64,000 bases of DNA. It comes from Rickettsia tamurae (GTDB taxonomy: Bacteria; Pseudomonadota; Alphaproteobacteria; Rickettsiales; Rickettsiaceae). Where the stretch lies: the NCBI RefSeq assembly GCF_000751075.1, contig NZ_CCMG01000002.1:1-64000 (forward strand), read 5' to 3'. The notes below the pieces were generated by a model that worked only from the letters and a program-made list of their open reading frames with translations, was not told the DNA's origin and did not search any database. A program made the translations under genes and the position numbers. This document shows, piece after piece, positions 38,177 through 47,522 of the stretch. Positions within the stretch are counted from its first letter, which is position 1. Each line of letters opens with the position of its first letter.

Positions 38177-38944
38177 TTACCCACCGAATTGCTCTTTAAT
38201 AATTCTATCTTCCAGCGTATGGTTTTTATTAAAGAGCAGTTTGATAGGCTTATCCTTAGTAGATTTAACGGTAACATTTGTGATATTATTAAACTCCTGA
38301 AAGTCGGCAGTAGCATTTACCGGTCGTTTGTTTGTATTAAGTATTTCAAATTTAATCGTAGCAGATGAAAGCAGTAAAGCGCCGTGCCATCTACGCGGTC
38401 TAAACGAGCAGATAGGGGTTAGGCATAACATGTTTGACTCAAGCGGTAAAATAGGACCGCCGGCAGATAAATTATAAGCACTACTGCCGGCAGGTGTTGC
38501 AACTAAAGCTCCGTCTGCTACTAATTTGCTCATTCTCTCTATCCCGTTTACGTCTATTCTAAATTTAGCAGCTTGATTAGTTTTACGAAATATCGATACT
38601 TCGTTAATAGCAAGTGCCGTATATATTTGACCGCTCGTATCTTCGACTTCCATAAGAAGAGGATTTAGGATAGAAACCGTACTTTCATGTATATTTTGTA
38701 ATAAATTCTTGGTATCTAAAGGATTCATTAAAAAGCCGAGGCTTCCTAAATTAACTCCATAAAAAGGGATATTAAGATGCATATAACGGTGAATATTATG
38801 TAGTAATTCTCCATCGCCGCCTATTACGATAATTGCTTCTGCTTCCTCTATTTTACAATAATTATAGAGTTTTCTTATTTCCTCTATAATAGCTAGATGT
38901 TTGGAATTTTGGTTATAAATCAATGCTATTTTATTTATATTCAT
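38177..38944 (-). CDS. nadK: NAD kinase
   Basis: Phosphorylates NAD to NADP in the cytoplasm. The 255-residue protein has the family's GGDG motif at 42-45 (IIVIGGDGELLHNIH), the substrate-binding NLGSLGFLMNP, and TPAGSSAYNLSAGGPILPL. Complete, of the short alphaproteobacterial type. It is divergently placed from the RNase J gene. Confidence 0.96.
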   Translation of the reverse strand: MNINKIALIYNQNSKHLAIIEEIRKLYNYCKIEEAEAIIVIGGDGELLHNIHRYMHLNIPFYGVNLGSLGFLMNPLDTKNLLQNIHESTVSILNPLLMEVEDTSGQIYTALAINEVSIFRKTNQAAKFRIDVNGIERMSKLVADGALVATPAGSSAYNLSAGGPILPLESNMLCLTPICSFRPRRWHGALLLSSATIKFEILNTNKRPVNATADFQEFNNITNVTVKSTKDKPIKLLFNKNHTLEDRIIKEQFGG

Positions 38945-39031
38945 TATATGAATTTCTTTTTTAATATATAGACGCTTAGCTAATAATAAGTTATAAGAAT
39001 ATAAGTAATAAAATAAATATTAAGTTAAATT

Positions 39032-40714
39032 ATGTCATCATTCAACATCAAAAATCATAAAAATGATCTGCTATTTGTACCGCTAGGAGGATCTAATGAA
39101 ATAGGTATGAATCTTAATCTTTACCATTATAAAGGTAAATGGTTAATGATTGATTGCGGTAGCGGTTTTGCTGATGATTATTTACCCGGTGTTGATATGA
39201 TAATTGCCGATAGCAGCTTTATCGAGAAATATAAAAAAGATATAGTAGGTCTGATTTTAACTCATGCTCACGAGGATCATTTAGGCGGGGTACAATATTT
39301 ATGGAATAGTCTTAAATGTCCTATTTATACTACTACTTTCACGGCAAATTTTTTAAAGATTCGTTTAAATGAATATGATTTTGCTAAAAATATAAAAATT
39401 CATGAAGTAAAACCCGGTAGTAAAATAAATCTAGATCCTTTTTCCTTAGAGATGGTGCCGCTGACTCACTCGGCTCCTGAAATGCAAGCAATTATGATCC
39501 GTACGGATGCAGGTAATATTTTACATACGGGAGATTGGAAATTTGATAATGACCCGGTACTTGGGAAAAAAGCCGATGAGGAGCTTTTAGAATCTTACGG
39601 AGATGAAGGGGTTCTTGCACTTGTTTGTGATTCGACTAACGTGTTTAATAAAGGAAGCTCGGGTTCTGAGGGGGATGTTAGAAAAAGTTTAGTAGATATT
39701 ATAGCCGGCTGTCCTCAAATGGTAGTAGTTTCAACCTTTGCCTCTAATTTAGCACGGCTTGATACAATAATTCATGCAGCAGGGCTTGCTGGTAGAAAAG
39801 TAGTTTTAACCGGTAGAAGTTTGCATCGTATGATGCTTGCTGCTCAGGAAAGCGGCTATTTTAAAGATATTGCTCCTCTAATTAGTGAACGTGATGTTAG
39901 CAGATTTAGAAGAGAAGAATTATTAGTAATTGCTACCGGTTGTCAAGGTGAGCCTATGGCTGCCACCGCAAAACTGGCTAGTAATTCTCACCCGTCTATA
40001 AAGCTTGCTCCTAAGGATACAATGATTTTTTCTTCAAAAATTATTCCGGGTAATGAAAAGAAAATATTCAGGCTATTTAATATATTTGTTAAAGCCAGTG
40101 TAGAAGTTATTACCGAGCGAGACCATTTTGTGCATGTTTCAGGACATCCATCGATTGACGAGCTGCAAAAAATGTATTCTCTAATTAGACCGAATATTTG
40201 TATACCTGTTCACGGCGAGCCGGTACATATTCATGAACATGTTAAGCTTGCTAAGAAAAACGGCATAAAACAGGCAGTAGAGGTTGAAAACGGTAGTGTA
40301 GTACTGCTTGAACCTAATAATGCAAAAGTAATTTCAAAGGTTGAAAACGGTTATTTAGCTGTAGACGGTAATTATTTACTGTCCGTTGAGTCCCCGATTT
40401 TCAAAGCTAGAAGACGTATGCGTGAGTCGGGTATTGTGGTAGCATCAGTAGTAATTAATAAAAAAGGGCTGCTTGCTGCAAACCCAATGCTGTCTATGCC
40501 TGGGCTGCTTGATCTGAAAGAGGATATGGCATTAGTTAACCTCATTAAAAACGACATTAAAGAACTTGTTACCATTCAAAATGAACAGGCTAAAAAAGCA
40601 TTGTCGGATGAACAAGTAATCGAGGCAATAAAAGGAACAATCCGTAAAACCTTAAAACAAGAAATTAATAAGTCACCCGTTATAATAGTAAATCTTGAGA
40701 AAGCTATGGAATAG
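39032..40714 (+). CDS. rnj: ribonuclease J
   Basis: Metallo-beta-lactamase/beta-CASP RNase acting in mRNA decay and rRNA maturation. The 560-residue protein has HxHxDH as His78, His80, Asp82 and His83 (LILTHAHEDHLGG). It also has HTGDWKFD, the beta-CASP segment (VVVSTFASNLARLD), SGHPSIDELQKMYSL and a C-terminal domain. Complete. Preceded by an 87-base gap that includes the likely promoter. Confidence 0.95.
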   Translation: MSSFNIKNHKNDLLFVPLGGSNEIGMNLNLYHYKGKWLMIDCGSGFADDYLPGVDMIIADSSFIEKYKKDIVGLILTHAHEDHLGGVQYLWNSLKCPIYTTTFTANFLKIRLNEYDFAKNIKIHEVKPGSKINLDPFSLEMVPLTHSAPEMQAIMIRTDAGNILHTGDWKFDNDPVLGKKADEELLESYGDEGVLALVCDSTNVFNKGSSGSEGDVRKSLVDIIAGCPQMVVVSTFASNLARLDTIIHAAGLAGRKVVLTGRSLHRMMLAAQESGYFKDIAPLISERDVSRFRREELLVIATGCQGEPMAATAKLASNSHPSIKLAPKDTMIFSSKIIPGNEKKIFRLFNIFVKASVEVITERDHFVHVSGHPSIDELQKMYSLIRPNICIPVHGEPVHIHEHVKLAKKNGIKQAVEVENGSVVLLEPNNAKVISKVENGYLAVDGNYLLSVESPIFKARRRMRESGIVVASVVINKKGLLAANPMLSMPGLLDLKEDMALVNLIKNDIKELVTIQNEQAKKALSDEQVIEAIKGTIRKTLKQEINKSPVIIVNLEKAME

Positions 40715-40731
40715 TGTTATTTTTTCTTGAC

Positions 40732-40808
40732 TGTCATCCCGTGGCTTGACCACGGGATCTAGTCTTTTTATTTTTTTATGGACCCCGTGGACAAGCCACA
40801 GGGTGACA
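40732..40808. repeat. palindromic element, GTCATCCCGTGG family
   Basis: TGTCATCCCGTGGCTTGACC and GGACAAGCCACAGGGTGACA are the ends. It sits between the RNase J gene and gpsA. Confidence 0.87.
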
Positions 40809-40872
40809 CCGAAGAATCTGAGCCAAGCAACGATACCTACAAGCCTACAAGTGACAAAGAAAAAATAAGCAC

Positions 40873-41823
40873 ATGAATAAATTTAAAAATATTGCGGTTT
40901 ATGGGGGAGGGAGTTTCGGTACTAGCCTTGCTTCTTTAGCAGCACAAAACTGTAATAACGTTACTTTATTTTTACGTGACGAGGAAATAGCAAAAGAAAT
41001 TTTACATAACAAAACTAACGTAAAATATTTAGGGGATATTAAATTACCTGCTCATTTACAGGCTACTACAAACTTAGATATAATTAAGAATTTTGAACTA
41101 ATTATTATTGCAGTGCCGTCTTACGCCTTTGATTACTCAATAAAATTATTAAAAACTCACGGTATTTCTACAGCTAATACTCTTCTAATTGCAACAAAAG
41201 GCTTTGCCCGTAATCCTACTGAACTATTTTCTGATAGACTTAAAACTCTATTACTGCATAGCCCTACAGCGTTTTTTGCAGGTCCGAATCTAGCAAGAGA
41301 ACTTGCTAAAAATTTACCGGCTTCAGCAAGTATTGCAAGTTTAGATATAGATATAGCAAATAAAATAGCTTATGACCTAAGTTCAAAAATTTTTACTACT
41401 AATGTGACAAGCGATATTGTGACATTACAGGTAGCAGGAGCATTAAAAAATATTTTTGCTATTAAAAGCGGGATTGATTTAGCAAGAGAGCAGGGCGAAA
41501 ATGCAAGAGCAATGCTTATAGTAGCTGCCTTAAAAGAAATTGCTACTTTATCGAAAGCTTTAAGCTGTATGCAAGAGGGGGGGAATATATTATTAGAGGC
41601 GGGAGTAGTTGGTGATTTAGTTCTTACTTGCTATTCTTTAGGATCACGTAATACAAAATTCGGTTATGAGCTTGGAATTAGTAAAGATAAAAAGAAATTT
41701 TTACAAGAATATAAAGAGTTAGTAGAGGGAAAAGAAGCATTAAAATTAGTTTTGGATTTGATAAAAAAATATAATTTACGGATGCCTATAATTTCTGAAG
41801 TGGCTTCGTGTATACTCGTTTAA
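40873..41823 (+). CDS. gpsA: glycerol-3-phosphate dehydrogenase [NAD(P)+]
   Basis: Makes sn-glycerol-3-phosphate for phospholipids from dihydroxyacetone phosphate. The 316-residue protein has the nucleotide fold YGGGSFGTSLASLAA, FFAGPNLARELAKNLPA and the catalytic Lys region VAGALKNIFAIKSG. Its end is unusual: after LRMPIISEV, where the family normally goes on for some 15-25 residues, it reads only ASCILV and stops inside a palindromic element (from 41809). The element has therefore probably replaced the native C terminus. The catalytic parts are complete. Confidence 0.95.
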   Translation: MNKFKNIAVYGGGSFGTSLASLAAQNCNNVTLFLRDEEIAKEILHNKTNVKYLGDIKLPAHLQATTNLDIIKNFELIIIAVPSYAFDYSIKLLKTHGISTANTLLIATKGFARNPTELFSDRLKTLLLHSPTAFFAGPNLARELAKNLPASASIASLDIDIANKIAYDLSSKIFTTNVTSDIVTLQVAGALKNIFAIKSGIDLAREQGENARAMLIVAALKEIATLSKALSCMQEGGNILLEAGVVGDLVLTCYSLGSRNTKFGYELGISKDKKKFLQEYKELVEGKEALKLVLDLIKKYNLRMPIISEVASCILV

Positions 41824-41939
41824 TTTAAAAAATTGGCTACGTCGTCCTATAAGTACTGCGGTGCTCACGTATTAAGTATACGCTTCGCTCCTCGTCTTAT
41901 GGACTCCTTGCTCTTTTCCAAATTAAACTTCGTCTACAT
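41809..41939. repeat. palindromic element that supplies the gpsA stop
   Basis: Inverted copy of the element before recR: it begins GTATACTCGTTTAATTT, has CGTATTAAGTATACGC inside and ends AAATTAAACTTCGTC. The gpsA TAA lies within it. Confidence 0.85.
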
Positions 41940-42009
41940 ATTTTTCATTATATTATCCTTGCATAAGTATTGTTGCATAAATCGTCCTCACAATGACGAT
42001 TGATTGTAG

Positions 42010-42495
42010 CTACAATAATCTCTTCATCTGTTCCTGCTCTAATTTTTCTTCTTTATCTAGTTTATTTAAAAATTCTTTATAAAAACCGTTTGTTATATAT
42101 ACAAGTTCCATTTCGGGATTTAATTCAGAAGATTCAAGTATGATTAAACATTCACCATCCTTGAAAGTAACCACTTTATCATTTTCTTCTTCTAAACTAT
42201 ATTTATCTTTTAAGATGTTATAAAACTCTTCAAATTTATTTTTATCTATAGTTAAAATAACGGCTTCTATTACATTAAAATCATTACATATCACTAAAGC
42301 TTTAGATATAGTTTTTTCATTTGGTTCTATATAATAATTATATCCTTGCCAATAATTAGGTTCTTTATTGATGATTTTGTATTTTTTTGTTAGATCTATA
42401 TTGGTAGTTTTATTTAATTCAAGACCAAGGGGCATAGGATTAGAATAGGTATTTAAACAAAAAAATATAATGAATAAGGATAATAGATTTTGCAT
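42010..42495 (-). CDS. exported protein of unknown function
   Basis: I do not recognise a family. 161 residues; an N-terminal signal peptide (NLLSLFIIFFCLNTYS, likely cleaved near residue 18) suggests export to the periplasm or beyond. The rest is soluble and charged, with a probable alpha/beta region (EAVILTIDKNKFEEFYNILK) and a helical Lys/Glu-rich end (NKLDKEEKLEQEQMKRLL). It stands alone between gpsA and the AEC transporter. A small periplasmic binding or chaperone protein is possible but unsupported. Confidence 0.7.
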   Translation of the reverse strand: MQNLLSLFIIFFCLNTYSNPMPLGLELNKTTNIDLTKKYKIINKEPNYWQGYNYYIEPNEKTISKALVICNDFNVIEAVILTIDKNKFEEFYNILKDKYSLEEENDKVVTFKDGECLIILESSELNPEMELVYITNGFYKEFLNKLDKEEKLEQEQMKRLL

Positions 42496-42658
42496 AAATA
42501 ATGAAAATATTATATTAAATTAGATACCTTAAATAACATAAACTTTTTTAAATTTCAATTAAAAATTTATTTTTCCGATGAAGTAAAAATCTTTACAAAA
42601 TTTAGTGAAAAAAATAAAACCTCATATATTATAAGTAATTATATCTTTAGCTCATTAC

Positions 42659-43588
42659 ATGATAATCTTTAGTATAGTTTTTTTTAAAACCGTTTCGGTA
42701 TTATTAAGTGTAGTAATAGGATTTTTAGCAGGTAAATATTCAAATGTTGAAAGAGATAGTATCTCTTCGTTACTATTCTATTTTATATCGCCTATAGTAT
42801 TTTTTACGATACCTGCTAGTACAACCTTAACATTTTCGGTATTAAGCGTTACGGTCGTAACATTTGTAATTGCAACACTCTTATCGCTTTTTTCTTATTA
42901 TTTTTTTGGTAAATTTTGGCAGGATCATACACGTAATATTATAGCTTTATCTGCAGGTACGGCAAACGGCGGATATTTTATGTTGCCTATAGCTGCAGCA
43001 CTTTTCGATGATTATACATTAAGTATTTACATGATGGCGGTGATAGGAGTTAATATTTATGAATGTTCCGTCGGCTTTTATATTTGTATGCGAAGTTTTG
43101 CTAATACCACCGATAGTATATTAAAAGTAGTAAAATTACCGATTTTAAACGCTTTTTTCTTGGGATGTTTATTTAGTTTTTGCGGTTTTACTTTACCGGA
43201 TTTTTTAGATGATTTTATATATAATATGAAAGGTTCTTTTTCAATACTCGGTATGGTGATGGTGGGTCTTGCTCTTTCGTCTCTACAAAAATTTGAAGTC
43301 GATATAAAATTTACTTTTGCTACTTTTGCTGCTAAATTTCTATTCTATCCTTTGGGAGTAGGGTTATTTATCATGTTTGATCATTTTGTAACAAAATGGT
43401 ATAACAATGATTACTATAATGCCCTAAAACTACTTTCTACGGCACCACTCGCAGCAAATACTATAGTTATAGCGAATTTACAGAAATTTTACCCTGAGAA
43501 AGTTGCAGCTACCGTGTTTTTATCTTTGCTTTTTGTAGTTATATATATGCCGACAATGGTCAGTATATTTTTAAGTGACTTAAATTAA
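42659..43588 (+). CDS. AEC (auxin efflux carrier) family transporter
   Basis: Inner-membrane secondary transporter; bacterial AEC members move malonate, malate or other organic acids, and the substrate here is unknown. The 309-residue protein has about ten helices. Motifs typical of the fold are IGFLAGKYSNVERDSISSLL near the N terminus, and SAGTANGGYFMLPIAAALF for the broken helix with the GN/GG pattern. The C-terminal half has VMVGLALSS and LSTAPLAANTIVIA. Complete. Confidence 0.87.
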   Translation: MIIFSIVFFKTVSVLLSVVIGFLAGKYSNVERDSISSLLFYFISPIVFFTIPASTTLTFSVLSVTVVTFVIATLLSLFSYYFFGKFWQDHTRNIIALSAGTANGGYFMLPIAAALFDDYTLSIYMMAVIGVNIYECSVGFYICMRSFANTTDSILKVVKLPILNAFFLGCLFSFCGFTLPDFLDDFIYNMKGSFSILGMVMVGLALSSLQKFEVDIKFTFATFAAKFLFYPLGVGLFIMFDHFVTKWYNNDYYNALKLLSTAPLAANTIVIANLQKFYPEKVAATVFLSLLFVVIYMPTMVSIFLSDLN

Positions 43589-43640
43589 TAACATGATGAC
43601 AATGATTTTTTTAATTCTAAATTGGTATTAATAGGTTCAT

Positions 43641-44513
43641 ATGAAAATTAATTCAATAAAAATTGGTCCCTATATTAATTTATTACCTCTTCAATATATA
43701 CCGAAACATAAAATTTCTTATGTAGAATTCGGTGATCATAAAAATAAAAATATAATAGTATGTGCTCACGGCTTAACTAGAAATGCTCATGATTTTGATA
43801 AAATAGCTAAAGAGTTGAGTAAAAATTATAGAGTAATTTCAATAAATTATCCTGGTCGCAGTGATAGCGAAAATTTTAAAAAAGCTAATCATTATAATTA
43901 TACTACCTATATTAAGGATACGTTATTCTTTTTTAAAAGACTAAATATTAAAAAACCTATTTGGCTCGGTACTTCAATGGGAGGTATTATAGGCATGGTA
44001 CTTGCCAGTAAATATAAAAATATTTTTAAAGCCTTAATATTAAATGATATAGGGGCATTTATTGATGCTGCTCCTTTAATTAAAATTGGAGGCTATGCTA
44101 AAAAAACGGTACTTTTAGATGATTTGGCTAGTGCAAAAGAACATTTAAAACTTATTTATGCCCAAATAGGTATTAAAGATGAAGAAGATTGGGATTATTT
44201 AGCAAAATATAGCGTAATTTCTACATTTGGCGGAAAATATAAAATGAATTATGATCCTGCTATAACAAAAGGAATGAAAAATGCTAGTAACCAAGAAGAT
44301 ATTAAACTATGGTCCGTATGGAATAAAATAAAATGTAGAATATTAGTAATTCATGGGATGAAATCTCAAATTTTAACAAAATCTACTGTTAAAAAGATGA
44401 AAGAAACAAAAACTTTTGATCTTTATGAAATAAAATATGCCGGTCATGCTCCTTCTCTAATGAACCCTGAAGAAATTAACTATGTCAAATCTTGGTTAGA
44501 GAAGAAGTCTTAG
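43641..44513 (+). CDS. alpha/beta-fold hydrolase
   Basis: Likely esterase or related hydrolase; substrate unknown. The 290-residue protein shows HGLTRNAHDFDKIA (oxyanion region). The nucleophile elbow is WLGTSMGGIIGM (Ser in GTSMGG), LNDIGAFIDAAPL follows, and the catalytic His is in YAGHAPSLMNPEE. An ATG at 43641 follows a weak ribosome site. A palindromic element follows the stop. Confidence 0.87.
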   Translation: MKINSIKIGPYINLLPLQYIPKHKISYVEFGDHKNKNIIVCAHGLTRNAHDFDKIAKELSKNYRVISINYPGRSDSENFKKANHYNYTTYIKDTLFFFKRLNIKKPIWLGTSMGGIIGMVLASKYKNIFKALILNDIGAFIDAAPLIKIGGYAKKTVLLDDLASAKEHLKLIYAQIGIKDEEDWDYLAKYSVISTFGGKYKMNYDPAITKGMKNASNQEDIKLWSVWNKIKCRILVIHGMKSQILTKSTVKKMKETKTFDLYEIKYAGHAPSLMNPEEINYVKSWLEKKS

Positions 44514-44528
44514 GTGTCATTTGTTCAT

Positions 44529-44665
44529 TGTCATCCCGCGACTTGATCGCGGGATCCAGTTAAAAATACTAAATTATTAGTATTTTTTATTGTTTTTATG
44601 GACCCCGTGGTCAAGCCACGGTATGACAGCAAAAAATTTGGATTCCTGCTTTCGCAGGAATGACA
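44529..44665. repeat. palindromic element, GTCATCCCGTGG family plus ATTCCTGC arm
   Basis: TGTCATCCCGCGACTTGATC (44529) pairs with GGTCAAGCCACGGTATGACA (44628); an extra hairpin ATTCCTGCTTTCGCAGGAAT follows. Lies between the hydrolase gene and trxB. Confidence 0.85.
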
Positions 44666-44696
44666 TAGGAATCATTTAAATTAATAAATAATAATT

Positions 44697-45629
44697 ATGA
44701 AAATTACTACTAAAGTACTAATAATAGGTTCAGGACCTGCGGGCTTAAGTGCCGCTATTTATACGGCTAGAGCCGCTCTAAAACCAATATTAATTAATGG
44801 TATGCAGCCAGGCGGGCAGCTTACAATTACCACCGATGTTGAGAATTATCCTGGATTTGCGGAAACGGTGCAAGGACCTTGGCTTATGGAGCAGATGTCT
44901 ATGCAGGTTAAAAATGTCGGTACAGAAATTGTTAGTGATTACGTAGAAAAGGTAGATTTATCAAAAAGGCCTTTTAAAGTATTTACAGGATCAGGAAATG
45001 AGTATGAAGCAGAAAGTATAATCATTTGTACCGGTGCAGAAGCAAAATGGCTTGGTATAGCTTCAGAGCAGGAATTTCGTGGTTTTGGTGTTTCGGCATG
45101 TGCTACTTGCGATGGTTTCTTTTTTAAGAATCAAGAAATAGTGGTAGTAGGGGGAGGAAATAGTGCAGTAGAAGAAGCTTTATACTTAACCAATCATGCT
45201 AGTAAAGTTACTATAGTGCATAGAAGAGATAGTTTTAGAGCTGAGAAAATATTACAGGATCGATTATTTAAAAACCCTAAAATATCGGTAATTTGGGATC
45301 ATGTAGTAGATGAGATTGTAGGTAGCGATAAACCAAAATCCGTTACCGGAGTTAAAATTCAAAATGTTCACACCAAAGAGATTAGTTTAGTGAATTGTAG
45401 CGGTGTATTTATAGCTATCGGGCATGTACCGAATACGGGGCTATTTACCGGACAAATTGCAATGGATAACGATAATTATATCATCACGAAATCAGGTACG
45501 ACTAAGACTAGCGTAGAAGGGGTTTTTGCTGCCGGTGACGTTCAGGATAAAATTTATAGACAAGCAGTAACTGCTGCGGGTAGTGGCTGTATGGCGGCTC
45601 TTGAGGCAGAGAAATTTTTGAATAAATAA
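44697..45629 (+). CDS. trxB: thioredoxin reductase
   Basis: NADPH:thioredoxin oxidoreductase that maintains cytoplasmic thiols. The 310-residue FAD protein has GSGPAGLSAAIYTARA near the N terminus, the redox pair Cys135-Ala-Thr-Cys138 (ACATCDGFF), the NADPH-binding GGGNSAVEEALYLT and the C-terminal GVFAAGDVQDKIYRQAVTAA. Complete. A perfect A+T hairpin lies 35 bases after the stop. Confidence 0.98.
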   Translation: MKITTKVLIIGSGPAGLSAAIYTARAALKPILINGMQPGGQLTITTDVENYPGFAETVQGPWLMEQMSMQVKNVGTEIVSDYVEKVDLSKRPFKVFTGSGNEYEAESIIICTGAEAKWLGIASEQEFRGFGVSACATCDGFFFKNQEIVVVGGGNSAVEEALYLTNHASKVTIVHRRDSFRAEKILQDRLFKNPKISVIWDHVVDEIVGSDKPKSVTGVKIQNVHTKEISLVNCSGVFIAIGHVPNTGLFTGQIAMDNDNYIITKSGTTKTSVEGVFAAGDVQDKIYRQAVTAAGSGCMAALEAEKFLNK

Positions 45630-45663
45630 TAAATTTCCTAAAAAAAAGACATAATCATATAAA

Positions 45664-45689
45664 AATTTATTAATTTTTTTTAATAAATT
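45664..45689 (+). terminator. A+T-only hairpin after trxB
   Basis: AATTTATTAA and TTAATAAATT pair perfectly around a six-T loop. The stem lacks G:C pairs, so it would be weak, but its position 35 bases after trxB suits a transcription end. Confidence 0.4.
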
Positions 45690-45690
45690 C

Positions 45691-45717
45691 TTGTATTGAA
45701 AATTATAGCAATATAAT
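45691..45717 (+). promoter_or_regulatory. possible sigma-70 promoter for the vWA gene
   Basis: TTGTAT (45691-45696) and TATAAT (45712-45717) are 15 bases apart, slightly short of ideal, upstream of the GAGAGGA ribosome site at 45742-45748. In such A+T-rich DNA chance matches are common. Confidence 0.3.
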
Positions 45718-45748
45718 CTTTCTTTCTAATTTTATAAAATAGAGAGGA

Positions 45749-47303
45749 ATTATACCTATCCAGCACTTAACTTCAGAGAAAAAATGGGAAATTTTTTTAA
45801 AAGCTATAGGAGCAGAGATAGGAGTTACAAAGGTAACTGATAATAAAGTCATTTTTAAAACAACTTCTAATGACTTAGAACATTTTCGTACATTATTAGC
45901 ATCCCCTGATGAATTAAAGAAGAATGTGATACATGCTTTATTTAAGGATAATAAGAGAGAATATAGTAGAATCTGAACTATATAATGCGGATACTTCAGA
46001 TATAGAAATAGGAGAGTTATTTTATAAGCTAGTAGATGGTGACCTTATAACAGAGTATGGTTTGTCTAAAATTTTAGAAACAATAAGATTAGAAGCTGAA
46101 TTTAATAAAGAATTATTAACTGCTGAGATTCAACTCTCTTGTGGAAATCCAATAAAACATAAAATGGATGAATCCAAACTTGAGACATTACAAGCTGTTA
46201 TAAGTGATGAAAATAAATTATCAAAAATTTTAACAAGCGAAGCAACACTGGCTACGGATTATACCTATCCACCTACTGAATTTTCTAAATTAATATCCCA
46301 AATTATTTCTCATAAAGAAAATAATAGCTTAACTTTTACTTTAAATAACGGTGCAGCAATGCAAGCCGTTCAAGCTTATAAAGTTGACGGTAAGCCACCT
46401 ATTATCGCTTCTAATTTGGAAGGCGGATTTATCCTTGATAAGCAGTATTTATTAAAATATTTATTTCCGATATTTAACGGTTTTGTCTGGCAGGAAGACG
46501 GTAAATTTCCTATTATGTTTTCTTCTAAAGACCCAGAATATCTAAATACTAATAATAATCATGAAATTACTTTATTAATAGATATTAGCGGTAGTATGAA
46601 ATATACTTTTAGTGATTAAAAAAGTAATATACAAAAGATACTAGCTAAATTAGTCGAGATCCCTAATTGGAAAATTAATATAGTTTCATTTAATGATCAA
46701 TCTAGCATGGAATCTTTTTCTGATAAGGAAAATTCCCTTGAAGATATTAGGAAATATGTAGAAACGTTAAATGCTGATGGATATACAAGATTATACGGTA
46801 CTGTCAAAGATGCTTTAGAATTATTGAAAGAAAAAATAGATATACATTCTACTATTATAGTATTTACTGATGGAAAGAACGAAGGAACTGACTGTAATAC
46901 AACACAACAAGAGGTTATAGATTCTACAATCGCTGTAATACAAAATCCTCAATTTAATATGTATGCGGTAGGTTTTGGTGAGAACTACAATAAAGAATTT
47001 TTTGAAGAAATTGCAATGCATGGAGGATTTATTCATATTAGTTTAAGAGATCCTAACGGTATGAAACAGCTTGAGCAATATATTGACAATATTGAGCAAA
47101 AGGTGGTTATTTGGAAAATATTAGGAGAACAATTAAATTTGATAACACGAGTACAAGAAGGTGATGTTTTTATTGGAGATAAGGTAGATACCGATAAAGA
47201 AATTACATTTTCTAAAGACGGTCAACGATTCACAATTGGAACAGAGGAGACTGATACAGATATTACCGGCGTGGTAAGAAGTTGTTACGATGAAGTAGCT
47301 TAA
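45749..47303 (+). pseudogene. von Willebrand factor A-domain protein, broken
   Basis: A metal-binding vWA protein of unknown role. After a GAGAGGA ribosome site the frame opens with no ATG (ATT ATA CCT...), so the start codon may be lost or be ATT. It then reads LTSEKKWEIFLKAIGAEIG, shifts by an AG-repeat slip at about 45951-45957 into ENIVESELYNADTSDIEIG, and meets an in-frame TAA at 46617-46619 just after the MIDAS motif DISGS. Beyond it the same frame continues with WKINIVSFNDQSS, DGYTRLYGTVKDALELL, FTDGKNEG and MYAVGFGENYNKEFFEEIA, to 47303. N-terminal extension (about 280 codons) of unknown fold. Two or three lesions mark a recent pseudogene. Confidence 0.8.
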
Positions 47304-47366
47304 ATTATTATATTTCTCTTGCTAGTATTACCGGATAATTTTAAGATAAGTTTGTAATAGTTTTTT

Positions 47367-47487
47367 CGTCATTGCGAGCGACTGAAAGGAGCGTGGCAAT
47401 CTAGAAAAAATTAAAAAAATGCTAAATATTAGCATTTTTAACTGGATTGCTTCGTCAATTACTTCGTAATTTTCCTCGCAATGACGA
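47367..47487. repeat. palindromic element, CGTCATTGCGAG family
   Basis: CGTCATTGCGAGCGACTGAA and AATTTTCCTCGCAATGACGA are the ends, with a TGCTAAATATTAGCA hairpin in the centre. Lies between the vWA relic and the aldehyde dehydrogenase gene. Confidence 0.87.
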
Positions 47488-47522
47488 TTTTAGTATCCAC
47501 CCAATAATGCCATGAGAAATAT

